A stretch of 64,000 bases of DNA from Hofstenia miamia (GCA_004352715.1 SCFE01000015.1:2437536-2501535), one strand, 5' to 3'. Positions 50,601-63,650 are shown, counted from the stretch's first letter. Translations and numbers: made by a program. Notes: a model not told the origin generated them from the letters alone.

Positions 50601-53600
50601 ACAATCAATTATATTCAAACTATACAACGAACTTCACAGAAAATAGCAATAATAAATCTTACAAAAAACGAATGCATTTTTAATTCGGGATCTAAGCATC
50701 ATATTATTAACACCAAATTTTGTTAATGTTAAAGGAATACTAATAATTAATAATTAAATCATGATTCACGTGTGCAAATAATAATACGTACACATGGTTT
50801 GGATGCAAAGGAAAAATATCTATTTGAGAAGTATAAGCCACCACTAAAACTAAATCTAGCTTCAGTGTGATGCATAGTATAATCCGCACAGGTCGAATTT
50901 TATAAGCAGAAAATGAAAAGTATAATTAGTCTGTTTGTACAGAAATACGTTTACTAAGTTCAATGGAACTATAGATAATTCGAAACAGAAACTCGTTGGA
51001 ATCAAAATAAAATGCCTAATTTTAAGCAGCAATTAACATCAGCTATGATTTTTCAGTGAAATCAGAAGTTTTCACGTTGCATCACAGAATTGTAGTCAAG
51101 AGAACCGTAGTAAGCTGTGTTACAAATAAAATTATTTACAAAATTGAATTTCTAATGAAGTGCAGTATTGAATTCGTTGCGACCTTGTAAGGCATAAAAA
51201 TCTAATAAAATTTCGTAATTAGAATAACTTTAAAATCATTTCTTGTTTAGTTGAACACTATCTTGGATTCTAGACATTTTTGGAAATGGCAAAAATCAAA
51301 GTCAAAACAAAATCCCAGATATTAAATAACTGCCAACAAATGTGGCTTTAAAACAAAATATGACTTATTGTAGCCTAATATAACAAACAATCAATGATGG
51401 TAAATGTCAATAAATGTGTTCATAATGTGTTTCACACAATGCTGTTTACAAAAACAAAAACGTGATCATTTTGGTTTCTCTACTCTACTCATGATTAACT
51501 AAACGATTTAGAAACGATATCCAAAACAAAAAAAATCATTATTTTGTACTATTCAGGATCAGCAACGTAATACTGCTGAACCTAAAATATTGTAATTCAT
51601 TTTCTTTTTGTAGCCATATATGAAAAACTAAGCATCTGAATTATTTAAAGCTATTAATAAAATAATTTACTTTAGAGCTAAGAAATGCATTCCCTCAAAT
51701 TATAAGAGGTAAAAATTTTTATCGATCCAACTCAAACGGTAAACCTAATTTATACACAATGAACTCTAGAAAATTCATGTGGATAAACAATAGAAAAGAA
51801 CAGATACCAATGTTAAATTGACACTTGTGGAATTCGTGTTTTGCCAAAACTAATAGTCACAACATTACTCATTTTGCAATTAAATGTATCACAAAATCTA
51901 CAATTACCCATTTTGGTTTTACGTATAATCGTTTGAAGTCTATAGAGTTTTTATTAAAGGATGCAAATGATAAAAAAGTGAAAATTGGAAATTACTGCAT
52001 TAAATACCAACAAACCATGCTTACTCACTTTTTGCCTCTACTGTATACATAAAGTATCAAACAATTCGGTAATTGCTACATTACTAGAAATTAGTCCATG
52101 AATATTAAAAAGTGGCTTTACATCTAAGATAAAATACTTCAGATAACAATTTTGAAAATATGGATTTAGTACAAATAAAAAGATTTTAACGCAAACTTTA
52201 TATGGCACTTTATTAAATCACAAAAAATCTATTGAATAACCTAGCTTGCACTCCATCGATGACACTGTTATCAAAATGATTTGTCAAAACTTCTTATTGC
52301 ATGATTTTGCATTAACACTATATTTGCAAGTGACGTGCACTTTCAATAACAAAATAAATTACAAAGAAAAAATAAGCAATATGCCTGCTTTAGTCATCCC
52401 TAATTTAAAACATCATTGTAGTTATAAGAAACTATTATTTTATAAGCTCCGCATAACACAAAGGGTTAAATAGAAATGTATGAAACCAAGACAAATCAAG
52501 ATGTACTAAACTTAGGCAGCCGGGATCTCTGATTTTTCGCACAGTAGGTTATAATGGGTATGAGAGCTCTATCTACACACAATGTTCGTTGTTGATCCTT
52601 TTTTACTTGAACATATTTTCTAATGGGATTTGAGAAAAATTTTGCTAATATGGAAAAACGATTTGTTTTTTATAAAATCAGACTGTTTAAAGTTAAAATG
52701 TGGAAACATTACAGTACCTAAAAAACAGGAAAGCAAGCTAACAAAAAATAAATTCAAACCTTTATCCTGTAACTTGAATTTCGCCAAGTAAATAATATAT
52801 GGATATATGTACAATTCTCTCACGCACTTGTAATGAATTTCCAAGAACACGGATTTACGTTTTTAAACAAAATTAAGCATAAATATCCTTACTAAATAAT
52901 ATTGAAAATATTTCTAATTGAAATACATTAACATTCAATGATTTCATAAATCCAGAAATTTTATAAAATAACTAATGATATTCTTAGTATACGTAGTGGT
53001 AATTAAGTCAAATATCACTTTTACTAATAATCATATGCTGAAGTTTGTGTGAATATTAGAATTTTGGACAAAATAATTTGATACATAAGAACTTGGAAAT
53101 TGAGCTTATTTAATTATGGTGTATATTCTTTATTTAATTTAAACTATAAGTGAATTTTTAACAAAAATTATATAAAATACAGTACAGAAACAAAATGTTT
53201 GCAGCAATTGCAAAATTTTCTGTTTGAACTATAACTAGGAAATGGAAAAATAATATCCAGACAAAAATTGTAATTTTCAAGCAATAAGTCTTCAAAATAT
53301 TTAATTAGTATTTAAATAGGTTGGGGAAAACATGAAGAAGTTTAGGATAATTTTTTGGAAGATTCAAAATTTCATGAAATCTTTTATTTTGAACATTATT
53401 GTGGAAATAATTACTACCAATATGATGCAACATTATGATCAAGTGCTATATTCTGCATTTTAAAATATCTGAAATATTAAGCTGATATTTCTCATTTTCT
53501 CTACAAGGATACCAAGAGTGCTTTGATAAAAATCAGGTCAGCCTATTTCAGGGAATTTCATTTTCAGCTTTGAAAAATGCTGTGAGAAATATGGCAATGT

Positions 53601-54362
53601 TGATTGATTGGAATAGCCAACTTCTGTATTATTATCAAATTGGTTAGTCATTACTAGAAATGAAAATATCAAATAATTAAAATGCTGATATCTATCAGAA
53701 ACCAACAATATTTAACTTAATATATTCCCTTAAATGTATGTGATCATTATCAACTTCATTCCAAAAATCTGTGCAAATGCATTCTTAAGACATTCTCATC
53801 ATAGAAATGTTAGGCTAATATTAAAGATAAATTCAATAACTTCTCTCTGTAACTTTCAGGAATGCAGGTGATGATTAGATTTTCTACTTTTCAAATTATA
53901 TTTTGTAACACTACATTGAAATTAACTGTAATTAGTGAACTTTATCCTAAGGTAATGCATAGGGGTCAATAAAACATACATGATGATGAAATGCAACATC
54001 AATTTTAATACTAAAATTATACTAAAAAACAAATATATTCCTGCTTTTATTGGCCTTGCCAAATTGTTTTATTTGAACAATATTCAGATATAAGTTAAAT
54101 AAGTTTCACATGCATTCTTAAATATTCAAAATTGCGCACAGGATGAATTTTTTTACTCAAATAACATTCTCATTGTATTGCTCATATATATTACAATTAC
54201 ATCATTAAAAGACTCTGTAGTACCATTAAAATTCCAGCTCAATAACTTCATTTTAGAAAAATTTGCATCAAGAGCTTTCAAATTCACTATACAATTACAA
54301 AATATTTTAAATATCTTCATCAAATTATCAGGCATTGAATTTCAGTAGAATGTGAACAAATA

Positions 54363-55158
54363 CCCAGATAACAATTTTGGTTGTTTTTATGTTGTTTATA
54401 GTTGTTTCACACTTTTGGTTGTTGCAGCAACCACCAAAATCATAATAACAACTTTAGTAATAAATAATCAGTGAGCAAATGCTCAGAAATAAAATTCACT
54501 TTGTTTTCCTTATTACTAGATCCTTTTAATATAAAAAAAGGATTTGCAAAACCTTTTTGAAATTTTAAAACTGTGAAAATTATAGTATGCCAGATAAATT
54601 TAATTTTCATAATTTATTTATTCATGAATATTTGGACACCTTGAAATTGACTGTTAAATAAAAAGTTACATTTGAGCAGAAGATAATTTTCATGATTTAA
54701 GAAAGTACTATTTCAAAATTGTACTTAATTTTAGATTTTTAAATTTTTGTTAAATTTGGCAGATTTGTATGCTCATTGTTATCATTTATATATAAAACAT
54801 TCATTTAAATGTTTAACAAATGCTTGTTTTGAATATGTTTGAAAGAATCTCAAAGATAATGGTTTGCTCTTTATTGGACTTGGGTTTGTTTAAGCAGCAT
54901 TGCTTGAACTGTTTAGCAATATAAAATGTTATTTTGCATATAAAAGTAATGCTAAAACAATCATGTGACAAGATAAAACAACTTTGTTACAACCTTAAAA
55001 TATTTTTTATTCATAAAAAACAACCTAATGTGATGTTGTTGAAGCAATGTTGTTTCATCCAATGAAATGGTACCATTTTGATATTAAAACAACATTGTTT
55101 TTGATACATAAAACAACCACCAAAACAACGTTGTTTAGCCCTTAAATTGTTATCTAGG
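54363..55158. mobile_element. 796-bp non-autonomous TA-flanked DNA element
   Basis: Ends CCCAGATAACAATTT on the left and, reverse complemented, CCTAGATAACAATTT on the right, flanked by TA on both sides (54361-54362, 55159-55160), as in Tc1/mariner insertions. Subterminal regions repeat ACAAC.TTGTT motifs in both orientations, for example AAACAACGTTGTTT. The interior is AT-rich without a transposase ORF. Confidence 0.65.
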
Positions 55159-56516
55159 TAAATGCATAAGTAAATGCATAACAACTTGAATATATGTTGC
55201 AGCAGAATATATTAATAGCATAAAATATGTGTAGGCTCTATTGGACATATTTGTAATAATTTTTTAGTACACATATTAGAAAAGTTATTCAAATATCTTG
55301 AAATTTTTCTTATGCTTACTACAAATTTTAATTTGAAGAAACTGATTTCCCTTAATAAAATTGATATAATTAGAATTCTTAAGACTAATGATTATTAAGG
55401 CTCCTTTAATAACTTGGATAGCCTAGACATAACTAATTTTCCATGACATTGCTATTCTAACAAACAAAACCTTCCCAATACTCAAGATTTGCTTTCTAAT
55501 AGTAAATGAAAACAAAAAATATAGGCAATTAGAAATTGGCAGTATCAGTACTAATGCAGAAAACAAACAAAGGTTCTTTTTAATATTCTAAGAAAACTAA
55601 TTGAACCATGTCCTCACAAATAAAATCTTGGAAAATATTTTTTATAGATGTAAATATGTTAATGAATAGACACATAGAAAGCATAAGCAAAAATATCCTA
55701 ATAATGAAACCTGAAATACTAAATGGTAACTTTTTGTATTTTTAGGCATGTAGCAGGTTTTTAGTTTTATTTTGCTAAAATAAGTCATATTTTTATTTAA
55801 GCAACAATTGGTTGTGATAATTTTAAACTTAAGTCTACCATAAACTTTCATTATATTTCTTTATAAAATATTCAAGATTAACATATTTGGTTCAGAAATA
55901 TTGCTAAGAGTTTTCCCACACATTGATGTACAGATGCAGAAATGCAGTTAAATGTTAGTAGTTCTGGAAAACCTTTGTCAAAATAGGCTATTTTGTCCCG
56001 AGAACATAAAAATACTTGTTCTTACTTAGCACTATACATATATTTCTACAATTTAATAAGTAAGTTTATGTATTTTACTACACATGAACTTTTCCTGATC
56101 ATTAGGTTACATTTTAGAACTTTATAGGTTATTTTTTGGTTACCCTAATGACAACATATTGAATTTTAAATGTACAATTATCCAAATTGAACAACACTTA
56201 GCATTATGTTAAACACCTCAAAAGATTTAGAGGGAATAGAACTTTAATATTATATCTACACATTATTACTAATAGTATTTACATATTTACCAAATTTTGA
56301 TAAATATACAATTTTGTACCCAAATTGAAATTGCTAGGAACCTACAATTCAAATATCAATAATAAGATAAAATGTTATAATAATCTCAAATTTTGTTTCC
56401 AGAATTACTTGAAGTAATTATCCAAATTTGTTAGGATATATTGTAAGTTTCTTTAGATTATAATTTTCAGCAGGGAATGTGTCCATTGTGGAATAAAACA
56501 AGATAGTAGTTAAAAA

Positions 56517-56522
<6 letters not shown>

Positions 56523-56554
<32 letters not shown>
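56523..56554. repeat. (AT)n microsatellite
   Basis: About 16 AT units, with no terminal repeats beside it. Confidence 0.93.
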
Positions 56555-56557
<3 letters not shown>

Positions 56558-57048
56558 GCTGAAGTTTATGTTCCAGAACTATCAGAAATTGAAAAGAAAA
56601 CATTTAATTATTTTCAAGAATAACAAAAATAGAGAAAACTGTTTTGGAAAAGTTAATGGTGCATTAATTGAAAATATTTACAAGAACATTGTCAAAAATA
56701 GAAAACACTAAACATCAAGTGCTTCATAAAGATATTCCAAGTTCAAAATCAAAGACAAATTGCAAAATATCACTTCCAAAGATTCATATAGTACACCTTA
56801 ACAAGTCATTTGTCATAGATACATGTACTCAAATCTTGTATGGAACTTTAATGCAATTCCTATATTAATTGTCACTCTCCTTTTTACAAACAACTTTGTT
56901 TTGTACAGGAAATAAGGCGGACATGCTTACATACATAGATATACACTTCATAATATTAGGCTAAGATGTATTTTTATTGTAAATCTATGTGCATGTGATA
57001 TATAGAATTATGAAGGTAATATTTGCAAATGCCATGATGTTTACTTAC

Positions 57049-57166
57049 AGAGGCGAACATTTTCATAGTTTAAGGATGCGCTCTTTCTTCTATTCGCATT
57101 GTGAAGCATTTTGCCAACATTGACAACATTCATTTTCATTTCATGAGCTTCGCCGTTAGAAAGAGG
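57049..57166 (-). CDS. RasGAP-gene upstream exon with RRKSAS motif
   Basis: A 118-bp exon with acceptor gtgtattttag and consensus donor TCT|GTAAGT. It enters in phase 0 and leaves 1 nt, fitting the 40.5-kb exon. The single open frame begins PLSNGEAHEMKMNVVNV and continues GKMLHNANRRKSASLNYENVRL in two stretches. RRKSAS is a good basophilic-kinase phosphosite pattern (inference). No fold is recognised; it would belong to the region before or inside the split PH domain. Two internal Met codons (EMKM) could start a short isoform. The assignment to this gene depends on strand, phase and order, not on similarity. Confidence 0.78.
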
Positions 57167-57509
57167 CTAAAATACACAATTTAAAATTGTAATATGGGAT
57201 TTACAGGATTGTTCCTAAATCATAAGTGAATCATACACTATCCACTACTTGCAAAAGAACTGGATGGAACCAGCTATTCAAATGACGGGGTAGGCACGAA
57301 AAACTATTCAATTTTCAGTCTATATATAATTATATATATAATGCTCGGCTTAATCAGAATGAGACTACTATAATAAATATCAAAGTTTCGTATGCCAGAT
57401 GATTGTTCTTGTTTTCAAAAACCAATTTACTGAGACTTTAAAACCAAAATAGGGTTAGTAGGCCATGGGTTAACTAATTTTAATTCTTCAAAATTGCATT
57501 TGTACAGTA

Positions 57510-57790
57510 CCGTGACTAGAATTTGCAAGTTAGTGGGGCCATAGCCCCACAGCATTTAATACATTAGTCATTTTTGCTCATGTGAAATAATGACGACTTT
57601 GTCAAACTCTATTTTTTAAAAGAAAGCATCAGTATTTGATGTTAGCCAAAATATATTGGTAGGCACTGAAGTGCATTTTTTCGCTGTATGCACGAATACA
57701 TTAATATTTTTGTATCAAGGATGCGTTGAGGGGGGCAAATGACCCAATAAAGAGAGCCATGCCTCCCCTGGCCCACCATTAGCGACGAAA
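57510..57790. mobile_element. Possible hAT MITE relic
   Basis: The left part CGTGACTAGAATTTGCAAGT with GTGGGGCCATAGCCCC resembles hAT ends. The right part contains GGGGGGCAAATGACCC and CCTCCCCTGGCCCACC. Terminal bases and target duplication are not recognisable. Confidence 0.3.
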
Positions 57791-58592
57791 TGGTTTTTGC
57801 AGCAAAATATATAAGTGAATTATAATTTATTATACTCATCAATTTCAGTATTGTATGAAGAACGTTCTATCAAAGAATTCCAAAATGTATATGGACATTT
57901 ATATATATATATTTAAATGTATATAAGAGTTCTAAAGAAATAATCAAGAAGTTTGCTGAGATCAGGTATGTGTGAATAAAGTACTGAGAGACATATATTT
58001 TAATAAAAGGACAATTGCTTACCATAAGTATGAGTATAAAAGTTATCCACAATATCAAGTAAACTAGACAGCTTGTGATAAATATCTTTACAATTATAGA
58101 TTTTAATTGGTTATGGGAACCAGCTAACAGTTAACAACAATGTTTACCACAGTGATGCATATCGCACATCAACAGTTAAGTAGAAAGCATAAATAACTTT
58201 TATTAGAACTCCGAGTACATTGAGCAAATTCAAAGAGATAAGCAATGTGCGAAAGTAACTATTTGCTTCTGAACTTCTGCACCTGGTCTGCCTCTATTAA
58301 TATGCTGTACTCTTTTATAATTTTATTGTGGAAAGTGTTAATTTTTGGGTATAAGTAACTAAGGAATGAAAAGTAAGACGTGGACACTATGACAACATAA
58401 ATTCAAATTGAAGCACGGTATGTCTTCTTTAATAATGGCTTTCAATAACGGCTTCAACATGTTATCTTTATGGTAAGTAAATCGGTTATGAAGATTCGTG
58501 ATATACAGAAAATATTGAGGTTTCATTATGAACGCTTTTAATATAGCATTTATAATTATGGCCGGATACAATAGAATCTTATTGGAATGGAT

Positions 58593-58935
58593 CAGGGTGG
58601 CAAACGGGTCGACCCAACCTGACCCAACCGTGGGATGGATCAAAAAAAAGTTGGGTCGGGTTGTGGATTACACTTGCTCGGTTCGGATCATGGGTCAAAA
58701 TTTGCAAATTGCCGTGTCAGAGAAATGTATTGTTTGAAAGACTTCCTTAAAATATTAGTGGAAAACTAACCATGCATTTTCAATTAGTATATAATCTACT
58801 ATGCTATTTAAATAATAATGACATTGTTTCATGTTAGTTTTGTCAAACATTTGCAAATACAACTCGGGTTAAAAGCTGACTGCTGACCCATGCGTCGGAT
58901 CATGGGTCAAAATATGTTACGCGTTTGCCACTCTG
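58593..58935. mobile_element. 343-bp hAT MITE with perfect TSD
   Basis: TIRs are CAGGGTGGCAAACGGG on the left and, reverse complemented, CAGAGTGGCAAACGCG on the right. An exact 8-bp duplication GAATGGAT lies at 58585-58592 and 58936-58943. CAGGGTGGCAAAC is a widespread hAT terminus. Subterminal GGGTCGACCC and ATCATGGGTCAAAAT blocks occur near both ends. Non-coding; an ORF 58528-58737 overlapping it is spurious. Confidence 0.95.
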
Positions 58936-60415
58936 GAATGGATTCCCATTGGCTAAATTACATTAAACAAGACTTAAAGAAGAATTCTATGAAATCTTCT
59001 TTATGTATTTGGAAATATATTTAGAATTATAATACACATCAAAGCTCTGTTTAATCCCATAAGATTTGAATTTTTCATCAAGATCAGCACTGTTATTTTT
59101 ATAGATTGCAAGCAGTATTCCAGAAATATCTAGAATTTTGAAAATAATATTTTTGGAAAATATCGACCATGAAATTACTTAATGTACATTGTACATGATA
59201 GCATTGAGTGATTTATGCTAATGTATAGGCTTATCGTATGTTTTTATTGGCTTTAGTTTGCACACCAGTTTGAACTTTTAAAGCATGCTATGTACTTAAC
59301 ATTGCATAGTATTGATTTTGACACAACTCTTGAGGCAGTAGGAAAAGGTTTTTAAGTGTTAGCTTCTGTAAAATAGAAAATTTTGTCCAGTTAACCAGCC
59401 TACAAATATAATTCCAACACAAATGTAGATCACAGAGGAAGTTGCAATTATTCCAATAGACAGATAGCGTAATGTTTAATTACGATACATTCGTCTGCTT
59501 CATGAAATTGTAGGTGTTTTGATTTAAAAATTTTGTGGGCGGTCGAATATTGGTGAATTAAATGATAGGACATATATTGTCCCTGTTCAAATACTTTTTG
59601 ATCTGGAAATTTCCTAGAATCGAGATTTCCATATTTTCTGAGTGAAAGTGGCCATTGTCTGAGTAAGTGACAGTATTATTTAATAATTCTTATTTCTGTT
59701 AAGGAATTTTTTTGTAAGTCATTTCATAGAATTTCACAATCAATAAATACTAAGAAAAAATTGTCTTCTCTTTTTTTATTTTGATGACGGATTCATTCGC
59801 AGCTTATTTATAAATTTCTAAGAGTCTCCAAGATGTAGCCGTAACGAACACTTAAAAATCTTCATTTTGCAATTAGTTTATCCTTAGAAAGAACTAGGCA
59901 CACTGCAGGCCGAGATGGCGTTAAATCTCCAAGCACTGATAGATTGCTTCAGAATTATTAAATTGTGGAATTATTCTGTAAAATTTCACAAAGTGAGCCC
60001 TAGGCATTGCAGATAGAGAAATATTATATGTTTAGTGAAAGATTAATGAGTCATTTAGGTCAATACGTCTTTGAACTGGGTGGGAAAAAACCTATAAATC
60101 ACGTAGCCGATATTTCTCTTTGCGTTAAATCAACCTCGATTGCAAAAATAGTTGTGTTACTCAACCAATCCTGTGATATTAGAATATTGATATTAGATGA
60201 CTTGAAACATTTGGTAGGCAGCTAGTGGGGAAAATACCAGAAACTCTCTTATAGTCACATTGTCACTTGGACGAAGTTACAGTCTTTGCTAAAATAATGC
60301 TTGAGTTGATTTTAATTCCTTGAGATTCAATTTCTATGAATTTATGTTCAAACAATTGGCTGTTTTCCATAATATTTATAGCATAAAATAATTAACGTAA
60401 TTACGCTTAATACTG

Positions 60416-60680
60416 GCAGTGCTACATTTAGCATTGTTGCTGCCCTAGGCAGATAAGAAATGTGCTGCCCCAAAAATTTATTTAATCATAGGCTAAGATT
60501 TACAGCTTAATTTACTCTAAAAAAATGTTTGCATTGCATTATTTTTACATCACAAAATAATTACGCCGTATTATTCAGTGGGGCACGTCGTATAAATTTA
60601 TATCTAGATTAAAATTATTTAATCAGTGTTTATTTTTTATTGGTGAAAGTGCCTCTTAAGGCAACTGCCTAGTCAGCCTA
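60416..60680. mobile_element. Possible hAT MITE relic
   Basis: The left GTTGCTGCCCTAGGCAG and right GGCAACTGCCTAGTCAGCC are inverted-repeat-like and resemble a common hAT non-autonomous type. The start CAGTGC is seen, but the right terminus and target duplication are lost. Confidence 0.35.
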
Positions 60681-61842
60681 TTCGTAAATTTGGATCTGAA
60701 GACGTGATATATACGCAAATTTTTAAATGCCAAAAAATTTTCAAAATCTGTTGTGTACTAGAACTTCTGCTAATTTGGCAAGGTAATATTTCTAAAAATT
60801 TTAATTGTATAAAAAATAAAAATTGTAAAAATAATAAAATGTTCATTTTATTTTTTTCCCATATTTCTACATCGCGAATGTTGAAGTACAAAATGTCCGG
60901 AAAAAAACTTTATAATAATTTTAAGACAATACTTTAAATTAGGGCAAATTATTTGTTAAATATATCTATGACCAGAGGTCTATTTAAACGTTACAACTAT
61001 TTACAAATTTATACCAAGTTACGCATTTCAAAAGTAAACTTTAATTGCTGGGAAATCTACATTTGCTTTTGTTCATTCTTATACCTTACGGAAGCCTACA
61101 ATAAAATGCATAAAATAGACGTAATATGGCATCTCTATTCATTTCACTCCTATAGAGTTCAAAGAATTATGAAAATATACGTTGCAAAAAATATACTTAT
61201 TAATGGTATTTATAAGATGTTTGAATCGGTAACAAATATTTTAAATAAAGAAACGAATTCATCAATCTGTGTAAACATACATCATAGTAAAATCAGTTTT
61301 CTCGAGTAATTATACTTATTTTGTTCTCTCTCTCTCTAAAAATTTCAGTCATCCAAAAAACTGGTCACAATTCAGTTTCGCCTATTTTGTGAGCTTTTAA
61401 TATATCCATCTACAAGGCTTTTCGTCAGGCTACAATATATATTATCATATTTTTTAAAAAATATACTCCAATATAAGCAACATTAACGTATATTTAAATG
61501 CTATGAGTAACACACGGACTTTACTTAACACTCTAACCCCAGTGGCACAGACACGTTTCACAGAAAGAAGGAGACGAATCCACTTATCTACCTATGTTCG
61601 CTTCTATGGCCTAAATTCAAACTGAGACTATTATTGACATTATATTTCAAATTCAACAATATCTGTATTGCAAAATCAATGTAGTAAAGAGAAATGATTG
61701 TCATGAAAGATTGAATCTATATTTTATGTAATCCTACATGTAAAGTTAGACTAAGAAGGAAGGCCTTATCTTAAATTCAAAAATTTAAATGAAAAATTCT
61801 ACAGCCATTATCCTATACCAGAGTTTACCAGAATACACGAGC

Positions 61843-62005
61843 CGGAAGTATAGAAAAGTTTATATATATATATATTTTATTTCTCAAATAAAACTGAACT
61901 TTCAATTAAAAAAAATTAAAAAAAATACGGAAGTATAGAAAAGTTTATATATATATATATATATATTATATTTCTCAAATAAGACATTTGAAAGTTCAGT
62001 TTTAT
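61843..62005. repeat. Tandem duplication with internal inverted repeat
   Basis: GGAAGTATAGAAAAGTT plus a TA run and TTTCTCAAATAA occurs twice (from 61843 and from 61929). ATAAAACTGAACTTTCAA (61888-61905) is repeated inverted at 61988-62005. Confidence 0.85.
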
Positions 62006-62739
62006 ATGAAATCTAAACCGTGTACAGTTTGAAATGTTTTTAATTATTTTATAGGTTGCTTTATTTTGTTTTATTTTCAGCCTTAGGCTAAGGCTCTTAG
62101 TGTTTTTTAAAATTACGCAATTTTTCACAGAGAAGATTAGATAATGTTCCATACATTAATTTTTTTAATATTAAGAAGTTGTAAAAAAGCAAGAAGTCAA
62201 ATCTTATGTAATTGAAAATTTCTAGCACAAGAACCACTCAATGTTATTATGCGCAGTTATCAAACTTAAAACTATAAAATATAAATACATGAAATATATA
62301 TTTTCAATCTCAGCATTGTTCATATTTTCTACTTTTGGTCTATTTCCAGCTTCATTGTTCTCATAAAACATGCAATATAAGACCCTCTTGTGCACATCTG
62401 ACAAACACATTGTTTAATCGCATATTCAATTTTATTATTTTATAGAGTGATTGAATTTATAAGTCAAATTTTTACAAAAACGTTTACTTCTTTTGATTTT
62501 AAACTTTGGAATTGGCATTGTGACTACATTAGAAATTCTGGTGAAATAAGAGTCAAGCAGATTTATTGCCAAAATAAACAAAGGAACAAATGCTACCAAC
62601 TACTATACATGTATATTTACAAAATTGAAAATATGCACAATTACTTAAAGGGCGTAAATTTCAAATGTCCAATGAAATCTGTCCATGCGCTTAATTTGTT
62701 TGATATTTCTAATAGTGATTGTTTGGATAATAAAATTTT

Positions 62740-63650
62740 TTAAATTTTTCTTCTAAAATGTTTATAATTTTGTTCCTTCTTTATTTTGAGATTTAAGTCA
62801 TTCCATAATCTAGAAGCTTTAAATGAAAATGAATCTGGACGATTAATACTACTATGCAAATTGTGGTTTCTATCACTGGTTTTGATATAATTTCTTAAAA
62901 AGTGCGTAGNNNNNNNNNNNNNNNNNNNNNNNNNNNNNNNNNNNNNNNNTTCGATAAAGTACAATGGTGCAAGAACATTGCCACCTTTTATAAAAGTGCT
63001 CACTGATTTATGCTTATCAATATAATTCAGAGTTCTTATTGCCCAATTGAATATTTTTGCTAGTGATGATCGATTATTTGATGTGATATTTTGGAATAAA
63101 AAACAACAATAGTTAAAGTTACTTAGCACAAAAGAGTTAAGCATTTGTGATTGAAAGGACTGCCCTACATTGCGCAAATGATATAAATATTTAATACCAG
63201 AGGCCATTTTCCTACATTTTGATGAAAAAAATTCAGTAAAACGTAAATCTCTATCAATTACTACACCAAGATAATTAATAGAATTGCTTTGCTTAATTTC
63301 ATTATCTCCTACTTTAATTTTGATATTAGAATTTTTTTGGTATTGCTTTGGTGTGAAAATAATAAATTGTTATATCAGGATTAACTTTTAACTATTAAAA
63401 TACCTAATAAAATTTTCAATATCTTTTGTTAAAAGCTTGGTTGCATCATATGGATTTTTTGCTTCTCTTAATATACATGTATCATCCGCATATTGATAGA
63501 TCGTTCTGTTTTTTTAAAGTATTCGATATATCATTGACATACAGTGCGAATAAAGCTGGCCCTAATACTGTTCCTTGAGGAACACCTAGATTAGTATTAA
63601 TATAATCAGAATAAGTGTTGTTAATTTTTAACCGTTGTCTTGTTTACTTA
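62740..63650 (-). pseudogene. LINE reverse transcriptase and C-terminus, copy B
   Basis: Reading on the minus strand: INNTYSDYINTN, then LGVPQGTVLGPALFALYVND (63530-63590, RT motif with GxPQG), the catalytic YADD at 63481-63492, further broken RT sequence, then an intact frame 63207-62740 with ASGIKYLYHLRNVGQSFQSQ, NWAIRTLNYIDKHKSV and RLWNDLNLKIKKEQ. The reverse transcriptase would copy element RNA at the nicked target. Frameshifts between YADD and the C-terminal frame make it non-functional. Confidence 0.9.
62910..62949. other. Assembly gap (40 N)
   Basis: N-run inside the C-terminal frame of LINE copy B; copy A suggests the frame continues across it. Confidence 0.97.

Larger units (their letters stand above)
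40542..57048 (-). other. 16.5-kb intron between the 57.1-kb and 40.5-kb exons
   Basis: Holds the Penelope fragment (42.8 kb), a duplicated segment around a small gap (43.6 kb), a hairpin (44.6 kb), a TA-flanked element (54.4 kb) and microsatellites. In 45-54.3 kb I see only short ORFs of random type, the longest 46446-46769 (107 codons, no recognised motif). Confidence 0.55.
2822..57166 (-). other. Gene span: SynGAP/RASAL2/DAB2IP-family RasGAP (partial, 5 recognised exons)
   Basis: Five minus-strand exons (57049-57166, 40441-40541, 32961-33076, 10684-10911, 2822-2926) have matching phases: 118 bp leaving 1 nt; 101 bp taking 2 and leaving 0; 116 bp taking 0 and leaving 2; 228 bp taking 1 and leaving 2; 105 bp taking 1 and leaving 2. 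The joined frame has no stop. Recognition rests on the last two exons, which give the family order of an SHESLL motif, the C-terminal half of a PH domain ending in DRNNW, and then the C2 entry ending LKPKK. Known family members are membrane-associated proteins that speed GTP hydrolysis by Ras and Rap. The catalytic RasGAP domain is not in the window. The three 5' exons are assigned by splice signals, phase and composition, so the model is weaker there. Further exons may be missed inside the introns. Confidence 0.82.

Noticed and set aside
60953-61309. 118-codon ORF
   Set aside because: No recognisable motif, strongly AT-biased residues, no splice or promoter context; length is within chance expectation for AT-rich DNA with few GC-type constraints.
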